DNA of 32,068 bases from Dendronalium phyllosphericum CENA369 (GTDB taxonomy: Bacteria > Cyanobacteriota > Cyanobacteriia > Cyanobacteriales > Nostocaceae): NCBI RefSeq assembly GCF_016056275.1, contig NZ_JAECZA010000300.1, forward strand, positions 1 to 32,068, written 5' to 3'. The number at the start of each line of letters is the position of its first letter. Within the stretch, counting starts at the first letter, position 1. This document shows, one piece after another, positions 9,103-17,447 of the stretch. The notes under the pieces were generated by a model, which had not been told where the DNA came from, searched no databases, and worked only from the letters and a program-made list of their open reading frames with translations. Made by a program: the position numbers and the translations under genes.

Positions 9103-9510
9103 ATTATACTGCTTGATACGTCAGGATTACTCTGCTTTCTCCATAAAGATGAGCCACAACATGAAAAGGCAGTTGAACTAATTGCTACTACAAGCAGAAC
9201 TCGACTCACGCACAACTATGTTCTAGCTGAATTAGTGGCCCTAGCATTGGTTCGCGGCTTTTCTCGTTCAACCGTACTTTCATACAGCCTTGAACTAATT
9301 GATAATTCAAACGTTCAAATTGTATGGGTAGATCGGCCATTACATCGAGAAGCAATAGATTTATTGTTAGCAAGACAAGATAAAACCTACTCGTTATGTG
9401 ACGCTGTAAGCTTTGTGCTAATGCGTAGGCAAGGAATTATAGAGGCGTTAACAACTGATAAACACTTTGAACAAGAAGGTTTCACTCGTTTATTACGTTC
9501 AGGAGGCTAA
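9103..9510 (+). CDS. PIN-domain (VapC-like) toxin with nonsense codon 2, probably inactivated
   Basis: From 9103 the frame encodes a complete PIN ribonuclease domain of about 136 residues. The four acidic metal-binding positions are visible: Asp in IILLDTSGLL, Glu in YVLAELVALA, Asp in YSLCDAVSF and Asp in LTTDKHFEQEGF. Homologous toxins begin Met-x-Ile-(Ile/Val)-Leu-Leu-Asp. Here the expected start ATG at 9097 is followed directly by TAG and then ATT ATA CTG CTT GAT. Only rare starts remain (ATT 9103, CTG 9109), or an internal GTG at 9235 that would delete the first catalytic Asp. The simplest reading is a single-base nonsense change (for example AAG or CAG to TAG) that silences the toxin. 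It sits just downstream of the frameshifted antitoxin. Confidence 0.7.
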   Translation: MILLDTSGLLCFLHKDEPQHEKAVELIATTSRTRLTHNYVLAELVALALVRGFSRSTVLSYSLELIDNSNVQIVWVDRPLHREAIDLLLARQDKTYSLCDAVSFVLMRRQGIIEALTTDKHFEQEGFTRLLRSGG

Positions 9511-9551
9511 CACTACGCTACAACAGACAGGCGGGAGTTCCCACTAGTGTT

Positions 9552-9570
9552 TCAATGGTTGTCTACCATT
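9552..9570. other. Small hairpin between toxin gene and urtE
   Basis: CAATGGT and ACCATTG form a perfect 7-bp stem with a 5-nt loop, 41 bp after the toxin stop. No T-run follows directly, so termination is possible but not shown. Confidence 0.4.
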
Positions 9571-9647
9571 GCTCAATTGTTAAATAATTCCATCTCGTAC
9601 AAAAGTATAAAAACTCAATCTTCTTCTCTGGATCTCTGCGTGAGCTA

Positions 9648-10346
9648 ATGCTAAAAATCTCTAACCTTAACGTTTACTACGGCGAAAGCCATATTCTCCG
9701 CAATGTAGATTTGAGCGTACCAACTGGGCAAATGGTCTGCTTAATTGGACGCAATGGTGTAGGTAAAACAACTCTACTCAAAACAATTATGGGTTTGCTT
9801 AAACCCCGTAGCGGCACAATTAATTTAGCTGAAGAATTAATCAACTCGAAATCTCCAGACCAAAGAGCAAAATTAGGAATTGGTTATGTCCCCCAAGGAC
9901 GAGAAATTATTCCTCGTTTAACTGTGAAAGAAAATCTGTTGCTGGGGTTAGAAGCCAGACGCAAACCAGTAAAAAAAGCAGAAATTACAGAAGAAGTTTT
10001 TAGCTTATTTCCTGTATTAAAAACCATGCTTTCGCGCATGGGTGGCGATTTGAGTGGGGGACAGCAGCAACAACTTGCGATCGCTCGTGCTTTAATGGGA
10101 CAACCCCAATTACTCGTATTAGATGAACCTACTGAAGGTATTCAACCCTCAATCATCCTAGAAATTGAAGCAGCAGTCCGTCGCATTGTTGAAACCACAG
10201 GCATTTCTGTTTTATTGGTAGAGCAACACTTACACTTTGTCCGTCAAGCTGATTATTATTACGCCATGCAAAAAGGCGGTATTGTTGCTTCTGGTTCAAC
10301 CAATGAACTCAGCCAGGATGTGATTCAAAGGTTTTTGGCAGTTTAA
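9648..10346 (+). CDS. urtE: Urea ABC transporter ATP-binding subunit UrtE
   Basis: A 232-residue ABC ATPase of the LivF/UrtE group. Walker A is GRNGVGKTT, the Q-loop lies near YVPQGREIIPRLTVKENLLLGLEA, the signature is LSGGQQQQLAIARALM, Walker B is LLVLDEPTEGIQP, and the H-loop is VLLVEQHL. The YVPQGREIIP and HFVRQADYYYAMQKGG stretches fit UrtE of cyanobacteria better than branched-chain amino acid LivF. UrtE works with UrtD, the permeases UrtB and UrtC and the binding protein UrtA to import urea at low concentration. None of these lies next to it here: a toxin-antitoxin remnant is upstream and a terminator downstream. The other subunits must be elsewhere if the system works. Other substrates (amides, amino acids) are less likely. 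Confidence 0.85.
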   Translation: MLKISNLNVYYGESHILRNVDLSVPTGQMVCLIGRNGVGKTTLLKTIMGLLKPRSGTINLAEELINSKSPDQRAKLGIGYVPQGREIIPRLTVKENLLLGLEARRKPVKKAEITEEVFSLFPVLKTMLSRMGGDLSGGQQQQLAIARALMGQPQLLVLDEPTEGIQPSIILEIEAAVRRIVETTGISVLLVEQHLHFVRQADYYYAMQKGGIVASGSTNELSQDVIQRFLAV

Positions 10347-10505
10347 TAGTAAGTCTTTGCGCCTCGCCTTTGCGTGAGGCAAAAAAATAATGCAAGACGT
10401 ATAGCAAAATGCTGAGTGCTGAGTCACCGAAGTTGCAAGGGAGGGAGACCACGCCACTTGCAAATATATTGAAGTTGTTTGCGATCCTTTTCATACGTGC
10501 AAAAT

Positions 10506-10532
10506 AAAGACGTTGCATTACAACGTCTTTTT
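10506..10532. terminator. Rho-independent terminator, likely bidirectional
   Basis: AAAGACGTTG and CAACGTCTTT form a perfect 10-bp stem with loop CATTA, followed by more T on the plus strand and preceded by an A-rich tract that serves the minus strand. It sits between convergent urtE and the permease gene, about 160 bp after urtE. Confidence 0.8.
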
Positions 10533-10644
10533 CTACAGGCTAGTTATAGCCGTCGCTAGTAGTGTTAGGACATAAACAGACGAGCAAACCTAGACACAAA
10601 AAGACTTTTCACCCAGTCCACAGCTATATTTCTGCCAAGTTGTA

Positions 10645-11670
10645 CTAGTAGCGAATACGCGGATCGACATAAGCATTTAAAATATCAATTAAAATGCTGG
10701 CACTAACAACGATCGCCCCAAAAAATACTAGTACGCCTTGGACTGTGGGATAATCGCGATCGCTGATTGCTTGATACAGTCGATTTGCTAACCCCGGCCA
10801 AGAAAATGTCACCTCGGTTAAAATCGCTCCTCCTAAAAGAGAAGCAAAGGTTAATCCCAACACCGTAATTACTGGAATTAAAGCATTTTTTAAAGCATGA
10901 GAGACTAAAATCTTCTTTTCAGGAATTCCTCTAGCTCTAGCTGCTTCTACATAGTCTGAGCGTAGTGTCTGCTTTAAATTCACCCGCACAATGCGCTCAA
11001 AAATTCCACTCAGCAAAAGTCCGAGGGTGAGGCTAGGAAGGGCCAGATGGTGCAAAGAGGCAAAAAACTGATTGAAGTTTCCCCCAAGCAAACTATCAAT
11101 TGTATACAGCCCAGTAATTTGAGAAGGTGCGGCCAAAGTTGGTGGAAAGCGGTTGGAATTAGGAAACCATCCCAGTTGCACAGAGAAAATTAACTGCAAA
11201 AGCATTCCCGCCCAAAACATCGGCAGTGCGTAGGTAATGATACCAAACAACCGCCCGCCGACATCAAAATATGTTCCAGGACGAGAAGCCGAGAGAGTAC
11301 CAACCAACATCCCGACAATGAGAGCAACTGCCATACTAAATACAGCTAATTCCACTGTCGCTGGAAAATATTGCCCAATTATGTCCCAAACATCTTGTCC
11401 GCGACTTGTTAAAGAAGTACCTAAATTAAAGCGCAATATACTTCCCAAATAATTTAGGTACTGTAGCCACAAAGGAAGATTTAAACCAAGTTGTTTTCGC
11501 AATTCCTCTTTAGCAGCTTCCGGCGCACGTCCGCCGAGAATTGCATCTGCGGGGTCTCCTGGTGTCGCTCTTAGTAATAGAAATACGATTGTAATAATCG
11601 TCAACAGTTGCAGTGGCGCTAAGAGTAAGCGAGAGACAATGTAATATTGTAAAGCTTTTGAGCGAGACAT
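10645..11670 (-). CDS. ABC transporter permease, DppB/OppB type
   Basis: A 341-residue inner-membrane permease of the dipeptide/oligopeptide/nickel family. The N-terminus has the first helix LLLAPLQLLTIITIVFLLLR followed by the family motif ATPGDPADAILGG. The permease core has about five more membrane segments. The coupling-helix EAA motif is YVEAARARGIPEKKILVSHALKNALIPV, and the C-terminus ends DPRIRY as in DppB. It lies downstream of the substrate-binding lipoprotein gene on the same strand, 82 bp away, so the two are probably one transcription unit broken by a repeat. The second permease (DppC) and the ATPases (DppD/F) are not in the window. Substrate unknown; peptides are the usual guess. 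Confidence 0.92.
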   Translation of the reverse strand: MSRSKALQYYIVSRLLLAPLQLLTIITIVFLLLRATPGDPADAILGGRAPEAAKEELRKQLGLNLPLWLQYLNYLGSILRFNLGTSLTSRGQDVWDIIGQYFPATVELAVFSMAVALIVGMLVGTLSASRPGTYFDVGGRLFGIITYALPMFWAGMLLQLIFSVQLGWFPNSNRFPPTLAAPSQITGLYTIDSLLGGNFNQFFASLHHLALPSLTLGLLLSGIFERIVRVNLKQTLRSDYVEAARARGIPEKKILVSHALKNALIPVITVLGLTFASLLGGAILTEVTFSWPGLANRLYQAISDRDYPTVQGVLVFFGAIVVSASILIDILNAYVDPRIRY

Positions 11671-11683
11671 AAGATTAGTTGTC

Positions 11684-11742
11684 AGTTGTTAGTTGAGACG
11701 CGATTAATCGCGTCTGTACAATTGTCAGTTGTCAGTTGTCAG
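11684..11742. repeat. Heptamer repeats around an 18-bp perfect palindrome
   Basis: GTCAGTT-type heptamers flank GACGCGATTAATCGCGTC (11697-11714), which equals its own reverse complement. Similar palindromes inside heptamer arrays are dispersed in Nostocales genomes. Here it sits inside a putative operon, between the binding-protein and permease genes, and could form an RNA hairpin that lowers permease expression. Confidence 0.75.
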
Positions 11743-11752
11743 TCAACATTCA

Positions 11753-13405
11753 CTATTTTTTAATTTTTTTGTAAATTAGATTTTGGGTGGGGTCAAGTTG
11801 CACGTTGCTCACACCTTTTTGGGCAAATACATAGTCTTTGTTTTGCCATAAGGGAACGTAAGGTACATCAGTAGCTACTTGTGTTTGAATTTCTGCAAAA
11901 ATTTTCTTACGTGCTTCTGGGTTTAGTTCTTTACGTTGCTGGTCAATTAACTTATTGACAGCTTCACTATAGTAAAATGAACCCTGAGTTTGACTGCCGC
12001 CATCTTCGCAGCCTTTAGCAACTGAACCTTTTTGACAAGATAAAAATGGCTGAACGTAATTATCTGGGTCTAAAAAATCTGGATACCAATCAAGTAAAGC
12101 CGCTGGATATAAACCTCTGGAAATGTCTTTAAAGAAGGTAGGGCCTTCTACAGTAGTAACTTCAAACTGGATAATGCCATCCATTTTAGTATCAACTAAA
12201 GATTTGAGAGTTTGCGCTGCTAAACTGCGCGTAGGCGAACTCGAAGGATACCAAACTTGAATTTTTGCGGGATTTTCTTTGGAAAAACCAGCCCCAGTTA
12301 ATATTTGTTTAGCTTTATCAAAGTTACCATCACCATATTTATCTTTAAATAATGGCTGGGAAACATCAAACGTAGTGGGAATCATGCTGTACAGCGGATC
12401 GGCTTGACCGTATAATACTCGCTGCATAATTAATGGACGATCGACTATTGCCGCGATCGCAGCTCTTACCTCTGGTTTATCTAAAGGCTTTTGATTGCGG
12501 TTTAATACCAGATAACTTACCACACTACCCTGAGCGCTAATCGCTTGCCAATCTCCTTTTTTGCCACCGTCTTCTAAGCTGCGAATTTGATCTGGTTCTA
12601 AGGATAGGTAAGCTGCATCGACTGCACCTGTACGGAAGGCATTAAACAAGTTGACTGGACTAGTCTGAATTTGGACGTTAACACCTTTATTGGCTGGTTT
12701 TTCTCCCCAATACTTGTCAAATACATCTAATCTTAGAGAATCAGTGCCATAAGACCCTAATTTATAAGCGCCAGTCCCCACAAAGATATTTGGCTTAAAT
12801 TTCCCCGCACCAATTTCGTAAGCTTTCGGCGAAAGTGCACACACTCCAGAAAATGCTAGCAGTGAAGGAAATGCTGCAAAGGGTTTTTTCAGCTTGATTG
12901 TTAACTCATTGTCGCCTGTGGCTTGCACCGAGCTGACTATATCGCCTAGTAAAAACGAGGGTTTACCTTTATTTTCAATGAAGCGCTTAATAGTAAATTC
13001 CATTGCTTTAGCGTTGAAGGGAGTGCCATCGTGAAAAACTACTCCTTGACGCAAGGGAATGGTATAAGTCAAGCCATCTTGACTGACTTTAGGTAACGCT
13101 GTAGCTAATTGCGGCTTAATTACTGTACTACCTGGTTCGTAAGTGTAGAGGCGATCGCTCATATTAAATACTAAACCCAAAGATGCCAATTCATAGGCAT
13201 CAGCCGGATCTAAAGTTCTCGGCTTGGCTGTTGTACCTATGGTAATGCGACCATCACCCGCTGGAGTAGATGCTGTATTATTTCCCGTAGGCGGAGAATT
13301 TCCACCTCCGGTGCAACTAATAACTAAAAATAAACATACACAAAACAAAGATAGGAATTTTGTAATCCGAACCCACCGTCTTGCAGAAAAGGAAAACCAG
13401 GTCAT
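11753..13405 (-). CDS. ABC transporter substrate-binding lipoprotein, family 5 (DppA/OppA type)
   Basis: A 550-residue extracytoplasmic binding protein. The N-terminus has basic residues, a hydrophobic stretch ITKFLSLFCVCLFLVISC and a lipobox ending at Cys, so it should be lipid-anchored at the outer face of the inner membrane after signal peptidase II cleavage. A Gly/Ser/Thr/Pro linker follows. The mature part starts GRITIGTTAKPRTLDPADAYE, the typical SBP_bac_5 opening, with LATALPKVSQDGLTYTIPLRQGVVFHDGTPFNAKAMEFTIKR giving the family signature. The end (YVPLWQNKDYVFAQKGVSNVQLDP) also fits. It is first in the unit with the DppB-like permease. Ligand cannot be read from sequence. Confidence 0.92.
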   Translation of the reverse strand: MTWFSFSARRWVRITKFLSLFCVCLFLVISCTGGGNSPPTGNNTASTPAGDGRITIGTTAKPRTLDPADAYELASLGLVFNMSDRLYTYEPGSTVIKPQLATALPKVSQDGLTYTIPLRQGVVFHDGTPFNAKAMEFTIKRFIENKGKPSFLLGDIVSSVQATGDNELTIKLKKPFAAFPSLLAFSGVCALSPKAYEIGAGKFKPNIFVGTGAYKLGSYGTDSLRLDVFDKYWGEKPANKGVNVQIQTSPVNLFNAFRTGAVDAAYLSLEPDQIRSLEDGGKKGDWQAISAQGSVVSYLVLNRNQKPLDKPEVRAAIAAIVDRPLIMQRVLYGQADPLYSMIPTTFDVSQPLFKDKYGDGNFDKAKQILTGAGFSKENPAKIQVWYPSSSPTRSLAAQTLKSLVDTKMDGIIQFEVTTVEGPTFFKDISRGLYPAALLDWYPDFLDPDNYVQPFLSCQKGSVAKGCEDGGSQTQGSFYYSEAVNKLIDQQRKELNPEARKKIFAEIQTQVATDVPYVPLWQNKDYVFAQKGVSNVQLDPTQNLIYKKIKK

Positions 13406-13940
13406 ATTATTCAGCTTTTTGGAATCAGCGGTCAGTCATTATACTATATATTTGACTCTAATGGCTCCAGTACGCAATTTTTTACAATCAATGCGATCGA
13501 TTATTGGGTTGCTTCTTTTAATGAGTAAGTTTCTCAAAGCCGTAGCAAAAACATTTGCTACGAACAGAAATTGCTAGACAGATGTTTGATGATGAATTAG
13601 ATGAAAGTGGGTGCAGGGGTGTAGGTATAGCAAGCGAATTAAAGGTTAGAACATCTTGAAAGCGTGGATGTTAGGAATAGTAATGTTTTACCTCCTGACT
13701 TGAAAAAGGGTGTAGGGTGTAGGGTGTAGGGAATATTCCTTTTTCATGCATGGTGATGAAAATTTTTTCATCGGGACTGCCTTCTGCCTTCTACCTTCTG
13801 GCTTCCTCAACGCAGTATCCTTAGCAAGAGAAATCGCCATCATGGCTTTATTTACAAACTCATTTTTATATATCATCGACTCAGATGAGGGTGCGATCGC
13901 GGATAGCAGATTGAAAGTGTAATAGTGAGAGACTAAAAAC
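13406..13940. other. Intergenic region with hairpin and GGGTGTA repeats, no gene seen
   Basis: No ORF here has coding character. A perfect 9-bp stem-loop (CGTAGCAAA, loop AACA, TTTGCTACG) lies at 13541-13562. Three to four GGGTGTA heptamers lie at about 13709-13731, and a CTTCTGCCTTCTACC-type repeat at about 13781-13800. The left part must contain the promoter of the lipoprotein gene and the right part that of the small gene at 13941. Confidence 0.55.
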
Positions 13941-14267
13941 GTGAAATATTTCTTTCTTTCTGAAGGATGGACTATTGGCAGAGTGTGGGCATCTGATGGA
14001 TTGTGGCAGATAACCGCATGGCGACGGCAACCAGATATTCAACGCCTGAATATTTGTTTAGTGGAAAGTAATGAATTACTGTGGCTTTATCGAGTTGAAG
14101 AAGTTATTTTGACCGTGGAAGTAAAACCAACAACATCAGCAGCCTCTAGCGATACAATCGGTCAAGTAGTGCTGAAGCGTTTGATGAGTGCCGAACAAGT
14201 AATTGAACGCCTAGGTACAGCTGAAACCAGGTGTCATTTGCAAAATTTACAATCGGTGGTTCAGTAA
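13941..14267 (+). CDS. Conserved cyanobacterial hypothetical protein
   Basis: A 108-residue soluble protein with a GTG start. The sequence KYFFLSEGWTIGRVWASDGLW and WLYRVEEVILTVEVKPT, ending in GQVVLKRLMSAEQVIERL, resembles a small family I know only as hypothetical in filamentous cyanobacteria. The N-terminal half looks beta-rich with many Trp, the C-terminal part helical. No catalytic motif is visible and no neighbour suggests a role. It is followed within 10 bp by a repeat array. Confidence 0.7.
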   Translation: MKYFFLSEGWTIGRVWASDGLWQITAWRRQPDIQRLNICLVESNELLWLYRVEEVILTVEVKPTTSAASSDTIGQVVLKRLMSAEQVIERLGTAETRCHLQNLQSVVQ

Positions 14268-14273
14268 GGCATG

Positions 14274-14405
14274 AGGGAGCAGAGGAGCAGGGGGAGATGG
14301 GGGAGATGAGGGAGACAAGGAAGAACAATTACTCCTGCCTTCTGCCTTCTGCCTCCTAACAACTGACAACTGACAACTGACAACTGACAACTGACAACTG
14401 ACAAA
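14274..14405. repeat. Compound tandem repeat array (GGGAGA-type, CTTCTGC-type, TGACAAC-type)
   Basis: Three arrays follow each other: purine-rich GGGAGCAGGGGGAGA-like units (14274-14320), CCTTCTG units (14337-14356) and about seven near-perfect TGACAAC heptamers (14360-14404). They sit between the convergent small gene and dhaK, where a partner gene of dhaK would usually lie. Confidence 0.9.
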
Positions 14406-14409
14406 AATA

Positions 14410-15483
14410 TCAAATTCCCCAGCGTAAACTCGCCGTTTTTACGGGTGCATCCCATAGCTGAATCATCTCGTCATCTAGTTTCAACAAGGTTATCGAACAC
14501 CCTTGCATTTCCAGCGAAGTGATGTAAGAACCAATGAGGTTTCGCACAATTTGCAGTCCTTGCCGTTCGCAGATTTGGGCTAGTTTGCGATAGACAAGAT
14601 AAAGTTCAGAAACAGGAGTGCCACCCATACCGTTGACGAAAGCTAACAAGCGATCGCCTTTTTCAAAAGGTGGATCTGTTAGTTCCAAATCTACCCATTC
14701 TCCTTGATTTTCATCCCACTCTCTAACTACACGGTGATAAGATGCATCATCAATAATTGTTTGCCCTAAAATCTCAGTCAGTTCATCTACTGATTTGACG
14801 GTAATGCGTTCCCTGCCTGGTTCGCCGTGAATGCCAATGCCGATTTCGAGTTCGCGATCGCTTAATTCAAATGTCGGCGTTCCTTTTAGTGGTACGGTGC
14901 AAGAAGTCAAGGCAATTCCCATACTCCGCCCGTGTAAATTTACTCGACGGCACAAATCCGCTATTTGTAGCAAATCATAACCCTGCTCGGCTGCCGCACC
15001 ACAAATTTTTTCTGCAAGTACTGTTGTTCCCACACCCCGCCTTCCTTGGGTATAGAGACTATCTTTCACAGCCACATCGTCATCAATCAAGATATTCAGC
15101 ACTCGGATACCCTCACTACGGGCTAACTCGGTTGCCATCTCAAAGTTCATGACATCGCCGCTGTAATTCTTCACGATATAAAGAATACCCGCACCCCCGT
15201 CTACCTGCTTGGCAGCTGCCAGCATTTGGTCGGGAGTCGGTGAAGTGAAAACCTCTCCCGGACAGGCAGCATCTAGCATTCCTCTGCCGACAAAACCAGC
15301 GTGCATTGGTTCGTGCCCGCTGCCACCACCAGAAATAATTGCTACTTTACCTTGTACGGGTGCGTCGGCTCGATAAACAAAAGTCGGGTCATAGTTCGCT
15401 TTAATTAAATCGGCATGGGCTGCTGCCATACCCTCTATACTTTCCCGTACAAAGTCTTCCGGCTGATTAATTAGCTTTTTCAT
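14410..15483 (-). CDS. dhaK: Dihydroxyacetone kinase subunit DhaK
   Basis: A 357-residue DhaK. This subunit binds dihydroxyacetone covalently through a histidine hemiaminal. Signature parts: [37 protein letters not shown] near the N-terminus, [16 protein letters not shown], and [11 protein letters not shown] with the substrate His. [21 protein letters not shown] is also family-typical. An open frame extends upstream to 15684, but the extra segment has no DhaK character; [23 protein letters not shown] at 15483 is the usual start. DhaK needs DhaL (ATP or DhaM as phosphate source), yet no dhaL follows: only repeats and a convergent unrelated gene. It may pair with a DhaL encoded elsewhere, or act in some other way. 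Confidence 0.92.
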   Translation of the reverse strand: MKKLINQPEDFVRESIEGMAAAHADLIKANYDPTFVYRADAPVQGKVAIISGGGSGHEPMHAGFVGRGMLDAACPGEVFTSPTPDQMLAAAKQVDGGAGILYIVKNYSGDVMNFEMATELARSEGIRVLNILIDDDVAVKDSLYTQGRRGVGTTVLAEKICGAAAEQGYDLLQIADLCRRVNLHGRSMGIALTSCTVPLKGTPTFELSDRELEIGIGIHGEPGRERITVKSVDELTEILGQTIIDDASYHRVVREWDENQGEWVDLELTDPPFEKGDRLLAFVNGMGGTPVSELYLVYRKLAQICERQGLQIVRNLIGSYITSLEMQGCSITLLKLDDEMIQLWDAPVKTASLRWGI

Positions 15484-15529
15484 AATTCGTAATTCGTAAT
15501 TAAGACATATAAAACTTACGCACCAACTA

Positions 15530-15610
15530 CGAAAGAATCGTAGACGCGCAAGCGGCTTCTCGCAGAGTACCACAGAGAGAAGTTGCGTGCGGGGGTTCCC
15601 CCCGCCCTTG
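15530..15610. repeat. GC-rich dispersed repeat with strong hairpin
   Basis: GCGGGGG and CCCCCGC (15589-15605) form a 7-bp stem with a 3-nt loop. It lies in a GC-rich mosaic, unlike the AT-rich surroundings, resembling dispersed repeats seen throughout Nostocales intergenic DNA. It lies upstream of dhaK on the minus strand. Confidence 0.6.
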
Positions 15611-15715
15611 CAAACTTCGGTGGGATCGGAGTACACAGAGTCATGAGAGTTAGAGAGGTATTTTGCGTAAGTTCTAACATACAAATTATTCCTTTATACC
15701 CCTGCCTTATTTGAC

Positions 15716-15937
15716 TCAATCATTTTTAAAAATTTCCTCTAGTGTTAGTGCTTTACCAGCTAACTCAGAAGCAAAATCTTTGAGTTTAAAAAGAGTCTCA
15801 AATTGGCAACGTTCTAGTTGTCCTTTTTTGGCAGATGACAAGGTTCTTTTATCTAACCCCGTCATGTCTTTAGCTTTTTGAATTGATATATTCTTTTCTT
15901 CTGTCCAATAAGGAGAAAGGTCAACGTATTTCGGCAT
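15716..15937 (-). CDS. Small helix-turn-helix-like protein
   Basis: A 73-residue protein. The middle (ISIQKAKDMTGLDKRTLSSAKKGQLERCQFETLFKLKDFASELAG) has the spacing of a Cro/CI-type HTH: a first helix, a recognition helix starting LDKRTLSSAKKG, then a third helix. Proteins this small usually act as transcription regulators or antitoxins. No toxin gene is adjacent. An AT-rich leader lies upstream. Assignment rests on the HTH pattern only. Confidence 0.6.
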   Translation of the reverse strand: MPKYVDLSPYWTEEKNISIQKAKDMTGLDKRTLSSAKKGQLERCQFETLFKLKDFASELAGKALTLEEIFKND

Positions 15938-16207
15938 TTTAAAACCTAAAAAATTTTTTCTAAACTTAATTTACTCGTCTGAATATATTTCTGGCGCGTT
16001 GATGTGTCTAAAGAAGGCGAAACTTTACAGATTTTTTTCAATTATTATATCATTAATGTACTAACACGTCAAAACGTTAATAAAGGCGATCGCCTTGATG
16101 TAATCCCTTATCTTCCTTGTCCCCAAGCCTCTAGTTGTAGAGCAAAAGCATTTTCTTGGTTAACACTTTCTTATCATGGAACAAAGTCCGTAAACTGAAA
16201 ATGAGCA

Positions 16208-17389
16208 ATGCTGACCCGTATTAAAGATTTAGCTACACAACTAGCGCCTCGCTTAATCGAAATTCGCCGCCACATTCACTCTCACCCAGAACTCAGCGGT
16301 CAAGAGTATCAAACAGCTGCCTTTGTTGCTGGTGTCTTGTCTTCCAGTGGTCTTCACGTGCAAGAGGGAGTTGGCAAAACTGGCGTTATTGGAGAAGTGC
16401 GAAATACTGGTCAAGATGACCGCTTATTAGCAATTCGCACTGACATGGATGCTTTGCCAATTCACGAACGCACTGGGCTGGAATTTACCTCCCGCGCTGA
16501 AGGCATGATGCACGCCTGCGGACATGATGTTCATACCACGGTTGGGTTGGGAACAGCAATGATCCTGTCCCAGATAGCAGAGGAGTTAGGTGGTAAAGTG
16601 CGATTTTTATTTCAGCCAGCCGAAGAAATCGCCCAAGGGGCAAGCTGGATGGTAAAAGATGGGGCAATAGAAAAAGTCTCGGCTGTATTAGGGATTCATG
16701 TTTTCCCTTCCATACCCGCAGGCTCTATTGGCGTGCGTTACGGTGCTTTGACAGCAGCCGCGGACGATTTAGAGATTCTGATTATTGGAGAATCTGGGCA
16801 TGGGGCGCGTCCCCATGAGGCGGTTGATGCAATTTGGATTGCCTCGCAAGTGATTACTGCCCTGCAACAGGCAATTAGTCGCACGCAAAATCCTTTGCGT
16901 CCTGTAGTATTGAGTATCGGCAAGATTAGTGGTGGTAGAGCGCCGAATGTAATTGCTGATAAGGTGCAGTTGTTAGGAACCGTGCGATCGCTTCACCCCG
17001 AAACTCGTGCCCAGCTTCCGAACTGGATTGAAAACATTGTGGCTAATGTTTGCCATGCCTATGGAGCGCATTATCAAGTCAATTATCGGCAAGGTGTCCC
17101 CAGCGTGCAAAACGATTATACCCTAACGCAATTATTACAATCATCAGCAGAAGAAGCTTGGAGTAGCGATCGCGTCCAAGTCTTACCCGAACCTTCTCTT
17201 GGTGCTGAAGATTTTTCTGTTTATTTAGAACATGTTCCTGGTTCGATGTTTCGTTTAGGTGTAGGCTACAAAGATCGAATTATTAATCACCCATTACACC
17301 ATCCCGAATTTGAAGTTGATGAAGCTGCGATTATCACCGGGGTTGTAACTATGGCATATACAGCTTACAAATATTTCCAGCAGACATAA
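16208..17389 (+). CDS. M20 family amidohydrolase (hippurate / N-acyl-amino acid hydrolase type)
   Basis: A 393-residue zinc amidohydrolase. It starts LATQLAPRLIEIRRHIHSHPELSGQEYQTA, typical for the HipO/AmaA/IAA-amino-acid hydrolase group. Metal ligands are seen in MHACGHDVHTTVGLG and FQPAEEIAQGA, with His in GIHVFPSIPAG and HHPEFEVDE near the C-terminus. LLGTVRSLHPETRAQL is the dimerisation-lid signature. Expected reaction: hydrolysis of an N-acyl bond releasing a free amino acid; acyl group unknown. Cytoplasmic (no signal peptide). An ATG at 16201 is out of frame; ATG 16208 is used. The gene is complete and lies just outside the mobile element that begins downstream. Confidence 0.92.
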   Translation: MLTRIKDLATQLAPRLIEIRRHIHSHPELSGQEYQTAAFVAGVLSSSGLHVQEGVGKTGVIGEVRNTGQDDRLLAIRTDMDALPIHERTGLEFTSRAEGMMHACGHDVHTTVGLGTAMILSQIAEELGGKVRFLFQPAEEIAQGASWMVKDGAIEKVSAVLGIHVFPSIPAGSIGVRYGALTAAADDLEILIIGESGHGARPHEAVDAIWIASQVITALQQAISRTQNPLRPVVLSIGKISGGRAPNVIADKVQLLGTVRSLHPETRAQLPNWIENIVANVCHAYGAHYQVNYRQGVPSVQNDYTLTQLLQSSAEEAWSSDRVQVLPEPSLGAEDFSVYLEHVPGSMFRLGVGYKDRIINHPLHHPEFEVDEAAIITGVVTMAYTAYKYFQQT

Positions 17390-17447
17390 ACCCCTATAAA
17401 ATCGAACTTTTTATTGAGAGTATTTGAGTAGCAAGGCATTTTGTAAC

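Noticed and set aside
10360-10390. Hairpin GCCTCGC...GAGGC followed by A-run after urtE, as terminator
   Set aside because: The run after the stem is A, not T, on the plus strand, and the stem is imperfect. The hairpin at 10506-10532 is the better terminator.
14337-14405. Tandem repeats as a CRISPR array
   Set aside because: Units are 7 bp with no spacers. No cas genes lie nearby.
15484-15684. N-terminal extension of DhaK
   Set aside because: The frame is open, but the extra 67 residues come from repeat DNA and do not resemble DhaK; the usual DhaK start MKKLINQ lies at 15483.
16004-16198. 64-codon ORF before the M20 gene
   Set aside because: Composition is not protein-like, there is no Shine-Dalgarno, and it covers an AT-rich intergenic stretch with a HIP1 site. 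Treated as spacer.
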